From Crossaster papposus (taxonomy: Eukaryota > Echinodermata > Asteroidea > Velatida > Solasteridae), in NCBI GenBank assembly GCA_037893245.1, contig JBAIAA010001116.1, positions 1 to 64,000 of the forward strand: a stretch of DNA of 64,000 bases, read 5' to 3'. A program made the translations under genes and the position numbers. This document shows positions 45,839 to 56,532 of the stretch, in pieces (the stretch's first letter is position 1; every line of letters begins with the position of its first letter). Under the pieces are notes generated by a model. The model was not told the origin of the DNA and made no database searches. It saw nothing but the letters and a program-made list of their open reading frames with translations.

Positions 45839-46478
45839 CTTTCGGAACGTAAACCGTGGGGTATTCACCCTTGAAGATGTCAGATCTGAGACGCATGTGC
45901 TCCTCGGTGTCGGGTTTCAAGTCCACGAAGAGATGAGAGTAGGGGGAACTCGTCGCGTCGCGATAGGCCTCGACCATGAATTTGGGTTTGTTCGGATACA
46001 TCTGTCGTGCCAAGTGCGTGATCTGTGAAGCATCTCTGGTTTTTTTAAAGAGCACCATGTAATGCGTGTTCAGACTGATTGTGCGCATTTCTTTCCCTCG
46101 ATAAAACAGATTCTGCAGTACGAGTATAACCGACAGATTGTGGTGATGACTTCCCTTGGTGAAAAGTTCGGTAATCTTTTTATTATTACCAGATTCCGAC
46201 ATGAGGTCGTCGATCACAACCAAGTTTCTCTTCGTTCGATCCAGGGAGGCGAGAAGATCGTCGGGAAACCCCTCCACAAAACGAATGTCGGGGACGGTGT
46301 CGGACAACCGGTCATAAGCATCCTGATAAGCCCCAAAACACCACACAATATTTTGCGGAGACGGTTGAATGACATCGCCATCCGAAGGGTTCAATAACTG
46401 CGTCACAAATTGTGTTTTTCCCGACCCGGTAGGTCCCGCAATGACGCAGGTAAACGGATGTTTAAGTATCGAACTCAT
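45834..46478 (-). CDS. FtsK/HerA-type genome-packaging ATPase
   Basis: This 214-residue P-loop ATPase has Walker A at residues 15-22 (GPTGSGKT) and Walker B with D90-D91 (LVVIDDLMSE). An Asn-rich sensor region (SLNTHYMVLFK) follows. Family members pump the element's or virus's DNA into a preformed capsid. Length and motifs are as expected, and the frame is intact. It is the upstream gene of the morphogenesis cluster. TATATAA at 46515-46521 (minus strand) lies about 40 bp before the ATG. Confidence 0.93.
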   Translation of the reverse strand: MSSILKHPFTCVIAGPTGSGKTQFVTQLLNPSDGDVIQPSPQNIVWCFGAYQDAYDRLSDTVPDIRFVEGFPDDLLASLDRTKRNLVVIDDLMSESGNNKKITELFTKGSHHHNLSVILVLQNLFYRGKEMRTISLNTHYMVLFKKTRDASQITHLARQMYPNKPKFMVEAYRDATSSPYSHLFVDLKPDTEEHMRLRSDIFKGEYPTVYVPKV

Positions 46479-46514
46479 GGCATATAATGAAGAACCGAAG
46501 TCGGCACAACCCTC

Positions 46515-46521
46515 TTATATA
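46515..46521 (-). promoter_or_regulatory. TATA box before the ATPase gene
   Basis: TATATAA on the minus strand, about 37-43 bp upstream of the ATG. Confidence 0.6.
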
Positions 46522-47110
46522 TCCGACACCGTTCATAATGAAGAGCGCCCCCACCGAAATTAAACAACCAAACAACCGCATTTTGATCGGGACCAAAACG
46601 ATTGAAGAGCGCCCCCAACGACATAAAACCCGAACCACCGCCTTTTGTTCGGCTTCAAACGGAAGGAAGAGCGACCCTACCCGGTGCCCCGTTCTGTCAC
46701 AACGTCCGCATTAAACGATTCAACCCGAAAAACCCGATTTTTTGACCAATGACCCACCCACGATGGTGACCCCGTCATTATGAAAGGCCCCATAATTACC
46801 TAAACTTATATATTCTTAAACTTATATAAAACGTAACTCGTGAAAGACCGATAAAGTAAGTACTCCGAGCCGGGTTAGGTATTCAACTGTATATTAGTAT
46901 TTTATTATTATTTATTATTTTATGAATGAAAACTACGATAACGGGTAAAGTCCAACCACTATTACAACTTACCGATCTTATTTAAACAAATATTTACAAT
47001 TTACGGTGTACTTAGGGTTTCAAGTATTATAACAACCTACAAGTGTTATTTACGCTGTATATTTACAATTGAGGGTGTATTTATGATAGCAAAAGTAAAC
47101 AGTACCCAAT
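46522..47110. other. Non-coding spacer of the Polinton
   Basis: Two GAAGAGCGCCCCC stretches (near 46540 and 46604) are each followed by ATAAAAC- or AAATTAAAC-like sequence. An AT-rich region follows, with repeated TATTTACAATTTACGGTGTA and TATTTACAATTGAGGGTGTA. No gene is visible. It could hold promoters or an origin. Confidence 0.5.
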
Positions 47111-47218
47111 TTATAATACGATTACATGTCCAAAACTTAAACAGAGTTATACACGCTTTTTATAATACGATTACAGGTCCGAAACATAAACAGAGTTATA
47201 CACGCTTTTTTATAATAC
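47111..47218. repeat. 49-50 bp tandem repeat, the site of the Gypsy insertion
   Basis: TATAATACGATTACA followed by GGTCC and AACAGAGTTATACACG starts at 47112 and 47161. A third copy begins at 47211 and is cut after TATAATAC by the 5' LTR; its remainder (GATTACAGGTCCGAAAC) resumes at 57578 on the other side of the retrotransposon. Confidence 0.95.
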
Positions 47219-48259
47219 TGTGGCGAAAATCGCCAAGCCGCTTATTTATTGAGAGTTAACTGAATTATTATTGCCTAGCTTAATAATATCCCAATTCTAG
47301 AAACTTTGTTTATAACTAACTCTAGCCTAGCTGGAATCTTGAAGTTTATTTACATCAGTACATGTAATAACATTTGTTGAATTTTATGCTTTGATCTTCA
47401 GCTGTACTTACGCTGACTTCAAGTAGTGTGTTTATCCGCCGTAATTTACTGAATGAACGTATTGCATGCTGTACGTACACGCACGTACATTTGTATACTG
47501 TACGTGCGTGCGATACAACTGTGAGCCGCGCCAGTACATGTACATGTACTGTTGTGTTGTTACAAGCTACCGTAGACTGTTGTATTATCTGGCCAATCAT
47601 CGCTGTTGTATGAGATGCGCGTTTCGCGCACATGTGGAGCGCGTCTGCATCGTGCCTATAAATTCCGCTGATTTCTGTTCTGTTGGGTTTCTGTTCCATC
47701 GGAGCAGGCCGCGCAAGATCTCAAGACAATTAAGACCTCAAGGCATATTTTAGAAAGCCCGCAACCGTGCCTAGATCTGCGCTATTGGGCTTTGTCGGAG
47801 AAAACCACATGGACATTTCCGTGTGTAAAATCCGACGCTAGTAATAAAGACTAAAAGAAAGTATAGTTTATGCGCTGTAATGTTTTTCAGCTATATTCCT
47901 GTTGTATAACAGACGACAGAAATAGCGGCCATCGAATCCTTAAAGCTATCCACGCTACCACTAAATAATCTCATGTCACAGCTTTATTGGAATATCTTTG
48001 TTTACATTAATAGAGGGCGCTGTTTTAAAGATGTTCAGCTCAGATGTACTCGAGAAGTTTCAATAAACTGAATTACCATTTTGATTGGTTGAAAGAATTA
48101 CTCCCTCTTGTGGACATTATCTTTTATTGCTCCCCACATTCCCTCCAAGAATCCTGTCTCACTCATCTACACTTCATTAAAGATTCCGGCAGATAACTAG
48201 GACTTGATTTTACTTAGGGGTTAGCCCAGACTGACATTAGGCGACCCGGAATCGTTACA
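47219..48259 (+). repeat. 5' LTR (1041 bp)
   Basis: It begins TGTGGCGAAAATCGCC and ends GGAATCGTTACA. A TATAAAT (47657-47663) and an AATAAA (47843-47848) fit U3 and R/U5 boundaries. A palindrome-rich stretch (GTACATGTACATGTAC and ACGTACACGCACGTAC) lies in U3. I compared the two LTRs by eye and saw no differences. Confidence 0.97.
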
Positions 48260-48262
48260 TTT

Positions 48263-48278
48263 TGGTGGCAGCGGCGGG
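48263..48278 (+). promoter_or_regulatory. Primer-binding site, tRNA-Leu type
   Basis: TGGTGGCAGCGG begins 3 bp after the LTR and is followed by CGGG. From memory it is complementary to the 3' end of animal tRNA-Leu(AAG) with CCA, with one mismatch at the 13th base. Confidence 0.75.
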
Positions 48279-48308
48279 GATCTCATTTTTGGTGATAAAA
48301 TTGAAAAT

Positions 48309-49556
48309 ATGGAATACCAAGTATCCGAGATCCAAGACGAATCCACGATGAGCGAGACAAGAGAAGAAAATGAGGGATTAGTTGCAATTTCCGATGAACA
48401 AGAAGCAGGGGAAGATAAATTTGTTCAAGTAACAGAAGGCGGAGATGCAAGGTCAAGTTTTTCAACACCGTGTGACCAAGAGCAACTCATACAAGACGGT
48501 GAAGCTGTACTTGGAAGACTGATAACAGAAGGAGAGTTACTCAAACGGGAGCTTAACAAGGCCAAGGAGAAAAACAAGACAAAGATTGGGGAAATATTGG
48601 AAAAGCAAGAATCAAGAGAATTGAAGGGAGATGTTAGAATGCGAATCAAGCCGACGACTTATGATGGAACAAGTTCATGGAAAGATTACGTTGTCCAATT
48701 TGAGATGTTGTCTGAGATGAACGGATGGGATGAGAAGGTGAAGGCTATGTATCTCGCGGCAAATTTAAGGGGTTCAGCGCAGTCCGTACTTGGGGACTTG
48801 GACAGTGACAGACGCCGTGATTACAGTGCATTAGTTGCAGCATTGAGCAATAGATTTGGATCAGAAAACCAACAAGAACTGTTCAGGGTGCGTCTGAAGA
48901 ATCGGCAAAGAAAAAGAGAAGAAACCCTACCTGAACTTGCGCAAGTTATAAGGCGACTGACAAGATTGGCGTACCCAACAGCTAAATATGATTTGCAAGA
49001 GACATTGGCCAAAGAGCACTTTATTGATGCTCTTTGTGATACCGAGATAAGATGGCGAGTATTCCAGTCCAAGCCCGACAGCCTCGATGATGCTGTTCGT
49101 ATTGCCGTGGAGTTGGAGGCATTTCAAGCGGCTGAGCGACAGCGTGGGTTCTCAAGAAAAACGGCAAGAGTTGTGTCATCGACGGATCAGGATGAGAGTG
49201 GCAAGAAAGGTCAACAGATTGAAAAGAGACTTTCAGAGATGTCCGCTGAAATCTGTTGTATTTCCGAAGCAATTGACAAACTAACAAATGACAGGAACCC
49301 AAGAGCTGTTTTCCAAAACAAGATGCAAGGGACAAGTTTCAAGGACCGTAATCGACAGTACGACAGACAGCCACATCATAGAGATAGAAGACAAGCTCCA
49401 ATTTGTTGGAATTGTGGTCAAGCGGGACACATTGCACGCGAGTGTTTGGAACAAAAGCAGAACAGTTCACGTAACATGCGACCGGGAAACGGACAGCAGC
49501 CGAACCTATGGTCCGAGCCTCGGCTGAGAAATCAAGAAACAAGGGACCAACAATAG
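48309..49556 (+). CDS. Gypsy gag polyprotein
   Basis: This 415-residue protein has an acidic N-terminal coiled-coil region and a capsid-like domain (YDGTSSWKDYVVQFEMLSEM through LAKEHFIDALCD). A single CCHC knuckle follows (CWNCGQAGHIAREC). It packages the element's RNA into particles. The ATG at 48309 follows a short leader of 49 bp after the LTR. The last 49 bp overlap pol. Confidence 0.93.
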   Translation: MEYQVSEIQDESTMSETREENEGLVAISDEQEAGEDKFVQVTEGGDARSSFSTPCDQEQLIQDGEAVLGRLITEGELLKRELNKAKEKNKTKIGEILEKQESRELKGDVRMRIKPTTYDGTSSWKDYVVQFEMLSEMNGWDEKVKAMYLAANLRGSAQSVLGDLDSDRRRDYSALVAALSNRFGSENQQELFRVRLKNRQRKREETLPELAQVIRRLTRLAYPTAKYDLQETLAKEHFIDALCDTEIRWRVFQSKPDSLDDAVRIAVELEAFQAAERQRGFSRKTARVVSSTDQDESGKKGQQIEKRLSEMSAEICCISEAIDKLTNDRNPRAVFQNKMQGTSFKDRNRQYDRQPHHRDRRQAPICWNCGQAGHIARECLEQKQNSSRNMRPGNGQQPNLWSEPRLRNQETRDQQ

Positions 49557-52500
49557 AGACAAGTGTTTCACCGGGAAATGATGTAGGTACACAAGGCATG
49601 GAAGTGATTGCGCAAGTGCATGGTTTACAAGTACATTTCCTGGTAGATACAGGTGCAAGTTTGACAATTTTGCGTCCAGATGTTTATTACAAGATTGCAC
49701 AGATTTCAAGACCAATACTGAATTCAACTGAAGTAAACGTGGCCATGGCTGATGGTGAACTCACTCCTTGTCTGGGATGGGGAAAATTGGAAATCAAAAT
49801 TAGTGGCACTGCAAAGAGCATAGTGCATGATGTTTATTTGGCAAACATTGAACCCGAAGGAATTTTGGGTTATGATTTTCTTCAGAGACATAACTGTTCA
49901 TTAGATCTTGGAAGAGGTGAAATGCGAGTTGGTCACAGACAAGTTAAATGCTGTGTTTATACGTCATCAGCAGTTCCGACGTGCAGTAGAGTAACAGCAG
50001 ACAAGACCGTGACAATTGCACCAGGAGGAGAGGCATTAATACCTGGCAAGTTGCAACAGAAAGACAGAAACTTCAAGTGTGGTGTTGTTGAACCAGAATC
50101 AAGATTTTCAAGAAATCACAATGTTCTAATAGCCAAGACTTTGGTTAATATTCAGCAAGAATTAATACCAGTGAGAGCATTTAACCTCAAAGATGAACCA
50201 GTAACTGTTTACAAGGGCGCATGCATTGCTATATGTGAGTCGGTTGACAGTAACTGTATCGTTCAAGATCAAGATAAACGGCGGGTAGCTGTTTTGAAAG
50301 AGCACCATACTCAAGAGAATGATGGTGAGATTCCAGATCATTTGGTCAAACTATACAAGACAAGTTGTGAACATCTGAACAAAGATCAACAAACTCAATT
50401 CTCAAGAATGCTGAGAACCTACCAAGATGTTTTTGCAAGAGATTCAGACGATCTTGGCAGAACATCGGCAGTTCGACATGAAATTGAAACGGGATCAACG
50501 AAGCCGATCCGACAACCACCGAGACGGCTACCAATTCATCAACGACAGGACGCAAGAGAAGGAATTGACAAGATGCTTAAGCGGGGGGTCATAGAACCAT
50601 CGTCTAGTCCATGGGCTTCGCCCATTGTTTTAGTAAAGAAGAAAGATGGGTCCACAAGATTTTGTGTAGACTACCGAAAGATCAACACTGCTACAATCAA
50701 GGATTCGTACCCTTTACCAAGAATTGACGACACATTAGATACGTTGTCAGGGTCCAAGTGGTTTTCCACTTTAGACTTAGCAAGTGGGTACTGGCAAGTG
50801 GAGATGGCAGACAAGGACAAACAGAAGACGGCATTTGCTACCAACCAAGGACTTTATGAATTCAAGGTGATGCCATTTGGGTTGTGCAATGCACCTGCAA
50901 CCTTTGAACGGCTCATGGAAAGAGTTTTGTCGGGTTTGCAGTGGCAAACATGTTTGGTGTATATTGACGACATCATCGTGTACGGAGACAGTTTTGAACT
51001 GTCTATGCAGAGATTACAGGAAGTGCTGACAAGAATCAGAAGGGCAGGGCTAAAATTAAGTCCGAAGAAGTGCCACATTTTCCAGAGGTGTGTCAACTTT
51101 CTAGGTCACGTGGTGTCGGAGGAAGGAATACAGACAGATCCGGTTAAGACGGAAAGTGTCAGAAAATGGCCAACACCAAGAACAGTGACGGACGTTCGTA
51201 GCTTTCTCGGGCTGTGTTCATACTATAGGAGATTTGTCAGAGGATTTGCAGAGATAGCAAGACCATTACATCGACTGACTGAAAAGATGCACAATTTCGC
51301 ATGGAGTCAAGAGTGTGACTGTGCATTCAAGAAGCTAAAGAGAGCACTAGTTTCGGCACCGATCTTAGGCTATCCTTCAAGTGATGATACATTCATTTTG
51401 GACACGGACGCAAGTAACCAAGGTATAGGAGCGGTCTTGTCGCAGGTACAAAACGGTCAAGAACAAGTCATCGCTTATTTCAGCAGAGCGTTGACGAAAG
51501 CCGAGAGGAACTATTGTGTAACAAGGAAGGAGTTACTGGCTGTTGTCGCATCGACAAAACATTTCCACCATTACTTGTACGGCAAGAAGTTTCTCATCCG
51601 CACAGATCACGGCGCTTTGCGTTGGCTGATGAATTTCAAAAGTCCCGAAGGCCAAATTGCAAGATGGTTAGAGGTAATGAGCACGTATGAGATTGAAATT
51701 CAACATCGACCTGGCAAACAACATGGGAATGCAGATGGTTTATCAAGGAGACCATGTGATGAGTGCCACCAGTGTGACAGAATAGAAAAGAATGAAGGAG
51801 ACGCACAGATCATCAAGCACAGTTTAAGACAGCCACGTCAGCCTCGAACTGATGAAAGCAGAGTTAAGGAAACAGGTCCAAGCTCAAGTAATCCACACTG
51901 TGGAACAGTCACAAGAAAATCAAGCAAAACACTAAGTGGAGAAGACGTCCCTGATGAACCAATGGAGGATGAACTAGTAACAAGACAGGAAATCCGAGAA
52001 GAACAGAGAAAAGATAAAAGCGTTGGCAAGATACTCCAATGGAAAGAAACTTTCAAAGTCCGACCTGAGTGGTCTGATATTTCCCCTGAGTGTGCAGAAG
52101 TAAAGAGTTACTGGTCACAATGGGATCGATTAGAGCTCCGGGAAGATGTTCTATGTCGACGATGGGAAACACCGGCAGGCGATCGAGTGACGTGGCAAAT
52201 TGTTCTTCCGAAAAGTTTGAGAAGAAAACTAGTGACAAGACTACATAGTGACAAGACGTGTGGTCACCTCGGGCAAAACAAAACAAGAGGACGAGTAAGA
52301 TGCAGATTTTACTGGAACAAATGGCAACGGGATGTGAACCTCATTTGTTCAACCTGTGACAAATGTGCGTCAAGAAAATCCCCAAACAAGACAAGACGAA
52401 GTCGCATGAAAACCTACAATGTTGGAGTACCCCTGGAGAGGGTTGCCATGGACATATTGGGACCGTTACCGCTAACGAATGGAGGTAACAAATACATTTT

Positions 52501-53479
52501 GGTTGTAGGTGACTACTTCACGAAATGGACGGAGGCATACGCATTGCCTAATCAAGAGGCAACTACAGTAGCCACTGTTTTCGTAGAACAGTTCATATGC
52601 CGGTACGGAGTACCAATGGAACTCCATACTGATCAAGGACGGAATTTTGAGTCACAACTTTTTAAGGAAGTTTGTGAGCTCCTTGGCATTGACAAGACAA
52701 GAACTTCAGCGTTACACCCTCAATCAGACGGAATGATTGAACGCGCCAATCGCACACTAGAGAATTTACTAGCTATGTTCATAGATGACGAACAGAAAGA
52801 CTGGGACAAGTGTTTACCGTATGTAATGATGGCATACAGAACCGCTGTTCATGAGACAACTGGGTGCTCACCCACTGAAATGATGTTAGGAAGAGATGCA
52901 ACTCTACCTGCAGATTTACTCATGGAACAACCAAGAACACAAGACCGTCAAGAAAGTCAGACCGAATACGCATCTACCCTCCGAGAACGACTAGAGAAAG
53001 TCCATGACTATGCAAGGGGACACATCAAAATTTCAAGTGACAGACAAAAGCGAAACTATGATCGCAAGGCAAACTGTGGAGGATATCGTGAGGGTGATAC
53101 AGTTTGGTTGTACAGTCCGAAAAGAAAAAAAGGATTTTGTCCCAAGTTTCAACTACCTTGGGATGGGCCCTACGTAGTTACAAGTCGACTAAGTGACGTT
53201 ACATATCGAGTCCAGAAAGGTGCAAGAGGGAAACCTCGAGTAGTGCATCACAACAGATTGAAGCAGTACACTGGGGAAAATGCACCGACATGGTACAAGA
53301 ACAAGGCAACGTCGCCACAAGGGACAACCCCGGAGATGACAGAGCAAAGAGAAGAACCAAGTCAAGACGAATTCGAAGAAGTGCCCCGAGAAGAGAAACG
53401 GGACGAAATTGGTTACGCAAAGAATCAAGGAACGCGTAGTCGCCGAGAAGTCCGACGACCAGCGAGATATAGAGATTAG
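49508..53479 (+). CDS. Gypsy pol polyprotein
   Basis: This 1323-residue polyprotein is in the -1 frame relative to gag, with a 49-bp overlap. It has its own ATG at 49508, so either frameshifting or reinitiation could express it. The protease has DTGA at residues 47-50. Reverse transcriptase has the palm motif YIDD at 485-488. RNase H starts near DTDAS (632-636). The integrase has a zinc module from H913 and acidic residues D982, D1042 and E1078 (D,D35E). A GPF-like C-terminal segment (FQLPWDGPYVV) is followed by a charged tail. Domain order RT-RNaseH-IN is that of Ty3/Gypsy. No stops interrupt it. Confidence 0.97.
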   Translation: MVRASAEKSRNKGPTIETSVSPGNDVGTQGMEVIAQVHGLQVHFLVDTGASLTILRPDVYYKIAQISRPILNSTEVNVAMADGELTPCLGWGKLEIKISGTAKSIVHDVYLANIEPEGILGYDFLQRHNCSLDLGRGEMRVGHRQVKCCVYTSSAVPTCSRVTADKTVTIAPGGEALIPGKLQQKDRNFKCGVVEPESRFSRNHNVLIAKTLVNIQQELIPVRAFNLKDEPVTVYKGACIAICESVDSNCIVQDQDKRRVAVLKEHHTQENDGEIPDHLVKLYKTSCEHLNKDQQTQFSRMLRTYQDVFARDSDDLGRTSAVRHEIETGSTKPIRQPPRRLPIHQRQDAREGIDKMLKRGVIEPSSSPWASPIVLVKKKDGSTRFCVDYRKINTATIKDSYPLPRIDDTLDTLSGSKWFSTLDLASGYWQVEMADKDKQKTAFATNQGLYEFKVMPFGLCNAPATFERLMERVLSGLQWQTCLVYIDDIIVYGDSFELSMQRLQEVLTRIRRAGLKLSPKKCHIFQRCVNFLGHVVSEEGIQTDPVKTESVRKWPTPRTVTDVRSFLGLCSYYRRFVRGFAEIARPLHRLTEKMHNFAWSQECDCAFKKLKRALVSAPILGYPSSDDTFILDTDASNQGIGAVLSQVQNGQEQVIAYFSRALTKAERNYCVTRKELLAVVASTKHFHHYLYGKKFLIRTDHGALRWLMNFKSPEGQIARWLEVMSTYEIEIQHRPGKQHGNADGLSRRPCDECHQCDRIEKNEGDAQIIKHSLRQPRQPRTDESRVKETGPSSSNPHCGTVTRKSSKTLSGEDVPDEPMEDELVTRQEIREEQRKDKSVGKILQWKETFKVRPEWSDISPECAEVKSYWSQWDRLELREDVLCRRWETPAGDRVTWQIVLPKSLRRKLVTRLHSDKTCGHLGQNKTRGRVRCRFYWNKWQRDVNLICSTCDKCASRKSPNKTRRSRMKTYNVGVPLERVAMDILGPLPLTNGGNKYILVVGDYFTKWTEAYALPNQEATTVATVFVEQFICRYGVPMELHTDQGRNFESQLFKEVCELLGIDKTRTSALHPQSDGMIERANRTLENLLAMFIDDEQKDWDKCLPYVMMAYRTAVHETTGCSPTEMMLGRDATLPADLLMEQPRTQDRQESQTEYASTLRERLEKVHDYARGHIKISSDRQKRNYDRKANCGGYREGDTVWLYSPKRKKGFCPKFQLPWDGPYVVTSRLSDVTYRVQKGARGKPRVVHHNRLKQYTGENAPTWYKNKATSPQGTTPEMTEQREEPSQDEFEEVPREEKRDEIGYAKNQGTRSRREVRRPARYRD

Positions 53480-54550
53480 AGCAAGCAAGAAATAAATGGC
53501 AAGCTTCATTATGAAGAATTAACCAATAAATTGAAGAATATTCAAGATGAGATATTACGCTGTATTAATGATACAAGAACTTTAAGATGATGCTGACGTA
53601 CAAGACAAGAATTCAAGAGGAATTCAAGATGTACAAGTAGTTAGTAGTGGAGGGAACACTACGGAGAATTTAATCAAGTTATTGCAAGGGATTATGGAGA
53701 ATACAAGGACAAGGTGAATAAAGTGTAATGCAAGACGTCATGACGCTACAAAGATGATGAACAAGTGACACATATTTGGGAGGAATTATTAATTTGATCC
53801 CTGGCCAGGAGCAAGTTATTCAAAAACCCTAGAGAATATGAAGCCATTCATCACAGAAAAGCAAATTCATGATGTTAAAATACCTAACACCTTTGATCTA
53901 CGTAGAAGGACCGTAATCAAGTTCTGGACTCTATTGTTAATGTTGTGCTCGACGTGCGTTATGGGAATGCGCACCGAGGCAAATAGTGTTTTATAGAGGG
54001 CGCCCTCGTTGTTTTGCGGAAGAGCCGCATGGATGTATGTGAGAGGGTCCAGTTTTGCAATAATTTGTCAAGAAACTGTGATAAACAGTGTGAAAAGTGA
54101 TTTGAGAAGTTGCTCAAGAATTAATTTTTAAAGAAGAAAACGGTCTACAAGCCAAGAGAAGGCAGTTGACCTCCAAATTGCGATCCAAGATGGATTAAAG
54201 ACGGCAGCGTAATATTCAAGTCTTGTTTCCTTTGTATTTATCAAAACAGATTTCGACTCGGGACTGGTGAATAGAGAATTTCCCCAAAGTAAATAAAAAG
54301 AACCACGGTTTATTTACATCAAGAGCAGTGTGGCAGATGAAGCCACGCACAAACGGTGACGTCACACAATTGGGCGCCAAAATGAAATGTTAAGAAATTT
54401 GACAAATTGAGATGCTGCGTGATGACGTAAGCAAATCCCCAGGGTCCGTAATTAATTCATTGCGAAGTATTGCATCGCGCTATATGCATCATTATCATTC
54501 GACAAGAGGCTAGACAGGGACGAGAACAAGCATTCCAGCTGCTCCGCACA
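53480..54550 (+). other. Spacer between pol and the third ORF
   Basis: No gene is visible. The composition (AAGA/CAAGA-rich) is like the coding part of the element. The spacer is long enough to hold a splice acceptor or internal promoter for the third ORF. Confidence 0.5.
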
Positions 54551-55393
54551 ATGAATTATCAACAATCAGGATGGGGAAAGCCGGAAATAACTAAGCCACT
54601 AGAATGCTCGAAGTGCAAGGAAACTTTCCCCTCAGCCAAGTTTGCCTACTACCAACAACACATGCTGAGAAAACACAAGATGCATCCTAGGGATTGCAGA
54701 ATGGAAACTAAATCGGCCTCCCGGCAAGCGGCACACCCCACACGAATGAAGTCCAAGGTTGTAAAGAAAGACGTGAAATCCAAGGTAGTCCAACCAACGC
54801 CAGAAGTCAATACATCGACACCAGCACCACCAACACAAGACGTGCGACACGTTCGGGAAGATGCAGACAAGAAAGAGCTCGTTGGCCGCATCTTAGAGGA
54901 GATGGCCACCATTTCGCTGCCAAGGTTATCACCGATTCCCTCAGTCCTCGCAACACCGTCACCCCCATCTTCTCCCTGTAACGCGTCCATAAGTTCCGAC
55001 GAGGGAGACCGGTTTACACCACCCACCCCCAACAAGACAAGTACAAGCCAGGCTGAAACCGGGACCCAAGGTGACCGAGTGCAACACGGCACGTGCCTGA
55101 CAAGATGCGTACGGTCCGGTCCTCCACAGAGTGCCGCGGGAGCAGAGGTACAGCAGCTGAGGCGTGAAGCCAGAGATTTGCCTAGACAGCGAGAGTCAGA
55201 ACTGCAACAGCTGGACCATGGACTGGTCTATCGCCAGGTAGTTGAGTCGGCACATTTTCCTGATGGTCGGGTGTATTCTGTGCGGTACAACGAATATTTG
55301 TTGCCTGCAAACGCAGCGTTCGGCAGACCGCAGTGGCAAGTCGGCTACGCTCGATCTTCGTCGGCTGATCAGCTTCAGCAACCGGAACAATGA
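54551..55393 (+). CDS. Third ORF of the Gypsy element, C2H2-like finger protein
   Basis: This 280-residue protein starts at the ATG at 54551; the longer frame upstream starts only at a TTG. Residues 19-42 have a C-x2-C-x14-H-x4-H arrangement (LECSKCKETF, QQHMLRKH), a likely zinc finger. A Lys-rich stretch (KVVKKDVKSKVV), a long Ser/Pro/Thr-rich middle and a C-terminal part with coiled-coil character (EVQQLRREARDLPRQRE) follow. There is no signal peptide or membrane segment, so it is not an envelope protein. It lies in sense between pol and the 3' LTR, where some Gypsy clades carry env or accessory genes. A captured host gene is possible. Function unknown. Confidence 0.7.
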   Translation: MNYQQSGWGKPEITKPLECSKCKETFPSAKFAYYQQHMLRKHKMHPRDCRMETKSASRQAAHPTRMKSKVVKKDVKSKVVQPTPEVNTSTPAPPTQDVRHVREDADKKELVGRILEEMATISLPRLSPIPSVLATPSPPSSPCNASISSDEGDRFTPPTPNKTSTSQAETGTQGDRVQHGTCLTRCVRSGPPQSAAGAEVQQLRREARDLPRQRESELQQLDHGLVYRQVVESAHFPDGRVYSVRYNEYLLPANAAFGRPQWQVGYARSSSADQLQQPEQ

Positions 55394-56520
55394 CATTAAC
55401 GAGATATGATCACTAACTTTATCACCAATAAAACCAGCATATCACGCAGCAGCAGTCATTCTATGGTAGGCGATACTCACTATCAATAATTACCTGTAAT
55501 GATTTTGTTTGTTTGAAAATGTACGTAGGCCTAATGATAATAATTAAAAGCAGTGTGAATTTGTGTTATGATGAGTTGAAATTGCATGTTTCACACACAC
55601 CGTACGCGTACGTTAACGCCATAGATCCTATTCACTGTTGAAATGATAAAAACAATTGTGCATTTCGAAATACCCGCCAACTTCCAGGTGTTTATTGACT
55701 GACCTGGGAGCACGTCATGGTAACCTAATGAATCTTTAGCCTGTGATTGGTTAGTTTTTACCCACAACTCCTGGCGAAGAAAGTTTAGTCAGAGCCTTTG
55801 TTGTCAATCTGCTCGCGTACCTCAGTATTATACGAGTCTAGGAACCAGAGTCCCAGACTAAGTTGTTGCACGCGAATGACGATTATAAAACTTGGGGTAA
55901 TTTATATATTTCGATGATAATTTATGTGGATTTCCGACCAATACTGCTACTGTGCTAGGTCAGGAGAGACTCTTTGTTTTTATAAGTCTTGGAATTGGCT
56001 CTGATGTTCGGAGTTGAAAGGCCTAAAGTAAGTTTTTCTGTTGTTGAAATTCAAGACGTTACTCGTCTGCTCGTTAGACGGAGACGGGTGCACTGTATTT
56101 TCACAGGAGACCGTTACGTGCTACTGAGTGCTAGTGCTAGATATAACGCACATGTTTTGACAAAACTAGATTCGCAATTATAACTAGCAACTTCAAGGAA
56201 TTGATTGATTTTAACATAGAATGGTTGTGATTAATTGATGTAAATTGGTTTTTTTAAGTTCAGCTCTCTCTTTTATGCGAATATTATTGTTGAGGACAAA
56301 CTTACTGTTTATTGTTGAGGACAAACTATACTGTTTATTGTTGAGGACAAACTTACTGTTTATTGTTGAGGACAAACTTACTGTTTATTGTTGTTTAAAC
56401 TTTAAGTGAACCTGTGAACATGATTTTAATTTGTTCATAGCAGTTCGAAGTGGTCCAAGATTAACATCTTTGAATAATTGTTTTTAGCATTTAAATGCGA
56501 GGACGCATTTGTTTTTTTTA
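55394..56520 (+). other. 3' untranslated part of the Gypsy element
   Basis: No convincing gene is visible. Four units of about 28 bp (TTGTTGAGGACAAACTTACT followed by GTTTA) lie at 56288-56395. Confidence 0.6.
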
Positions 56521-56532
56521 AGCAGGGGGTAG
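56521..56532 (+). promoter_or_regulatory. Polypurine tract
   Basis: AGCAGGGGGTAG lies immediately before the 3' LTR, where plus-strand DNA synthesis is primed. Confidence 0.8.

Noticed and set aside
41191..46714. Plus-strand ORFs under the capsid, integrase and ATPase genes
   Set aside because: They are antisense shadows of clear minus-strand genes with family motifs.
54551..55393. Calling the third ORF of the Gypsy element an envelope gene
   Set aside because: There is no signal peptide, transmembrane segment or cleavage site; it has a zinc-finger-like motif instead.
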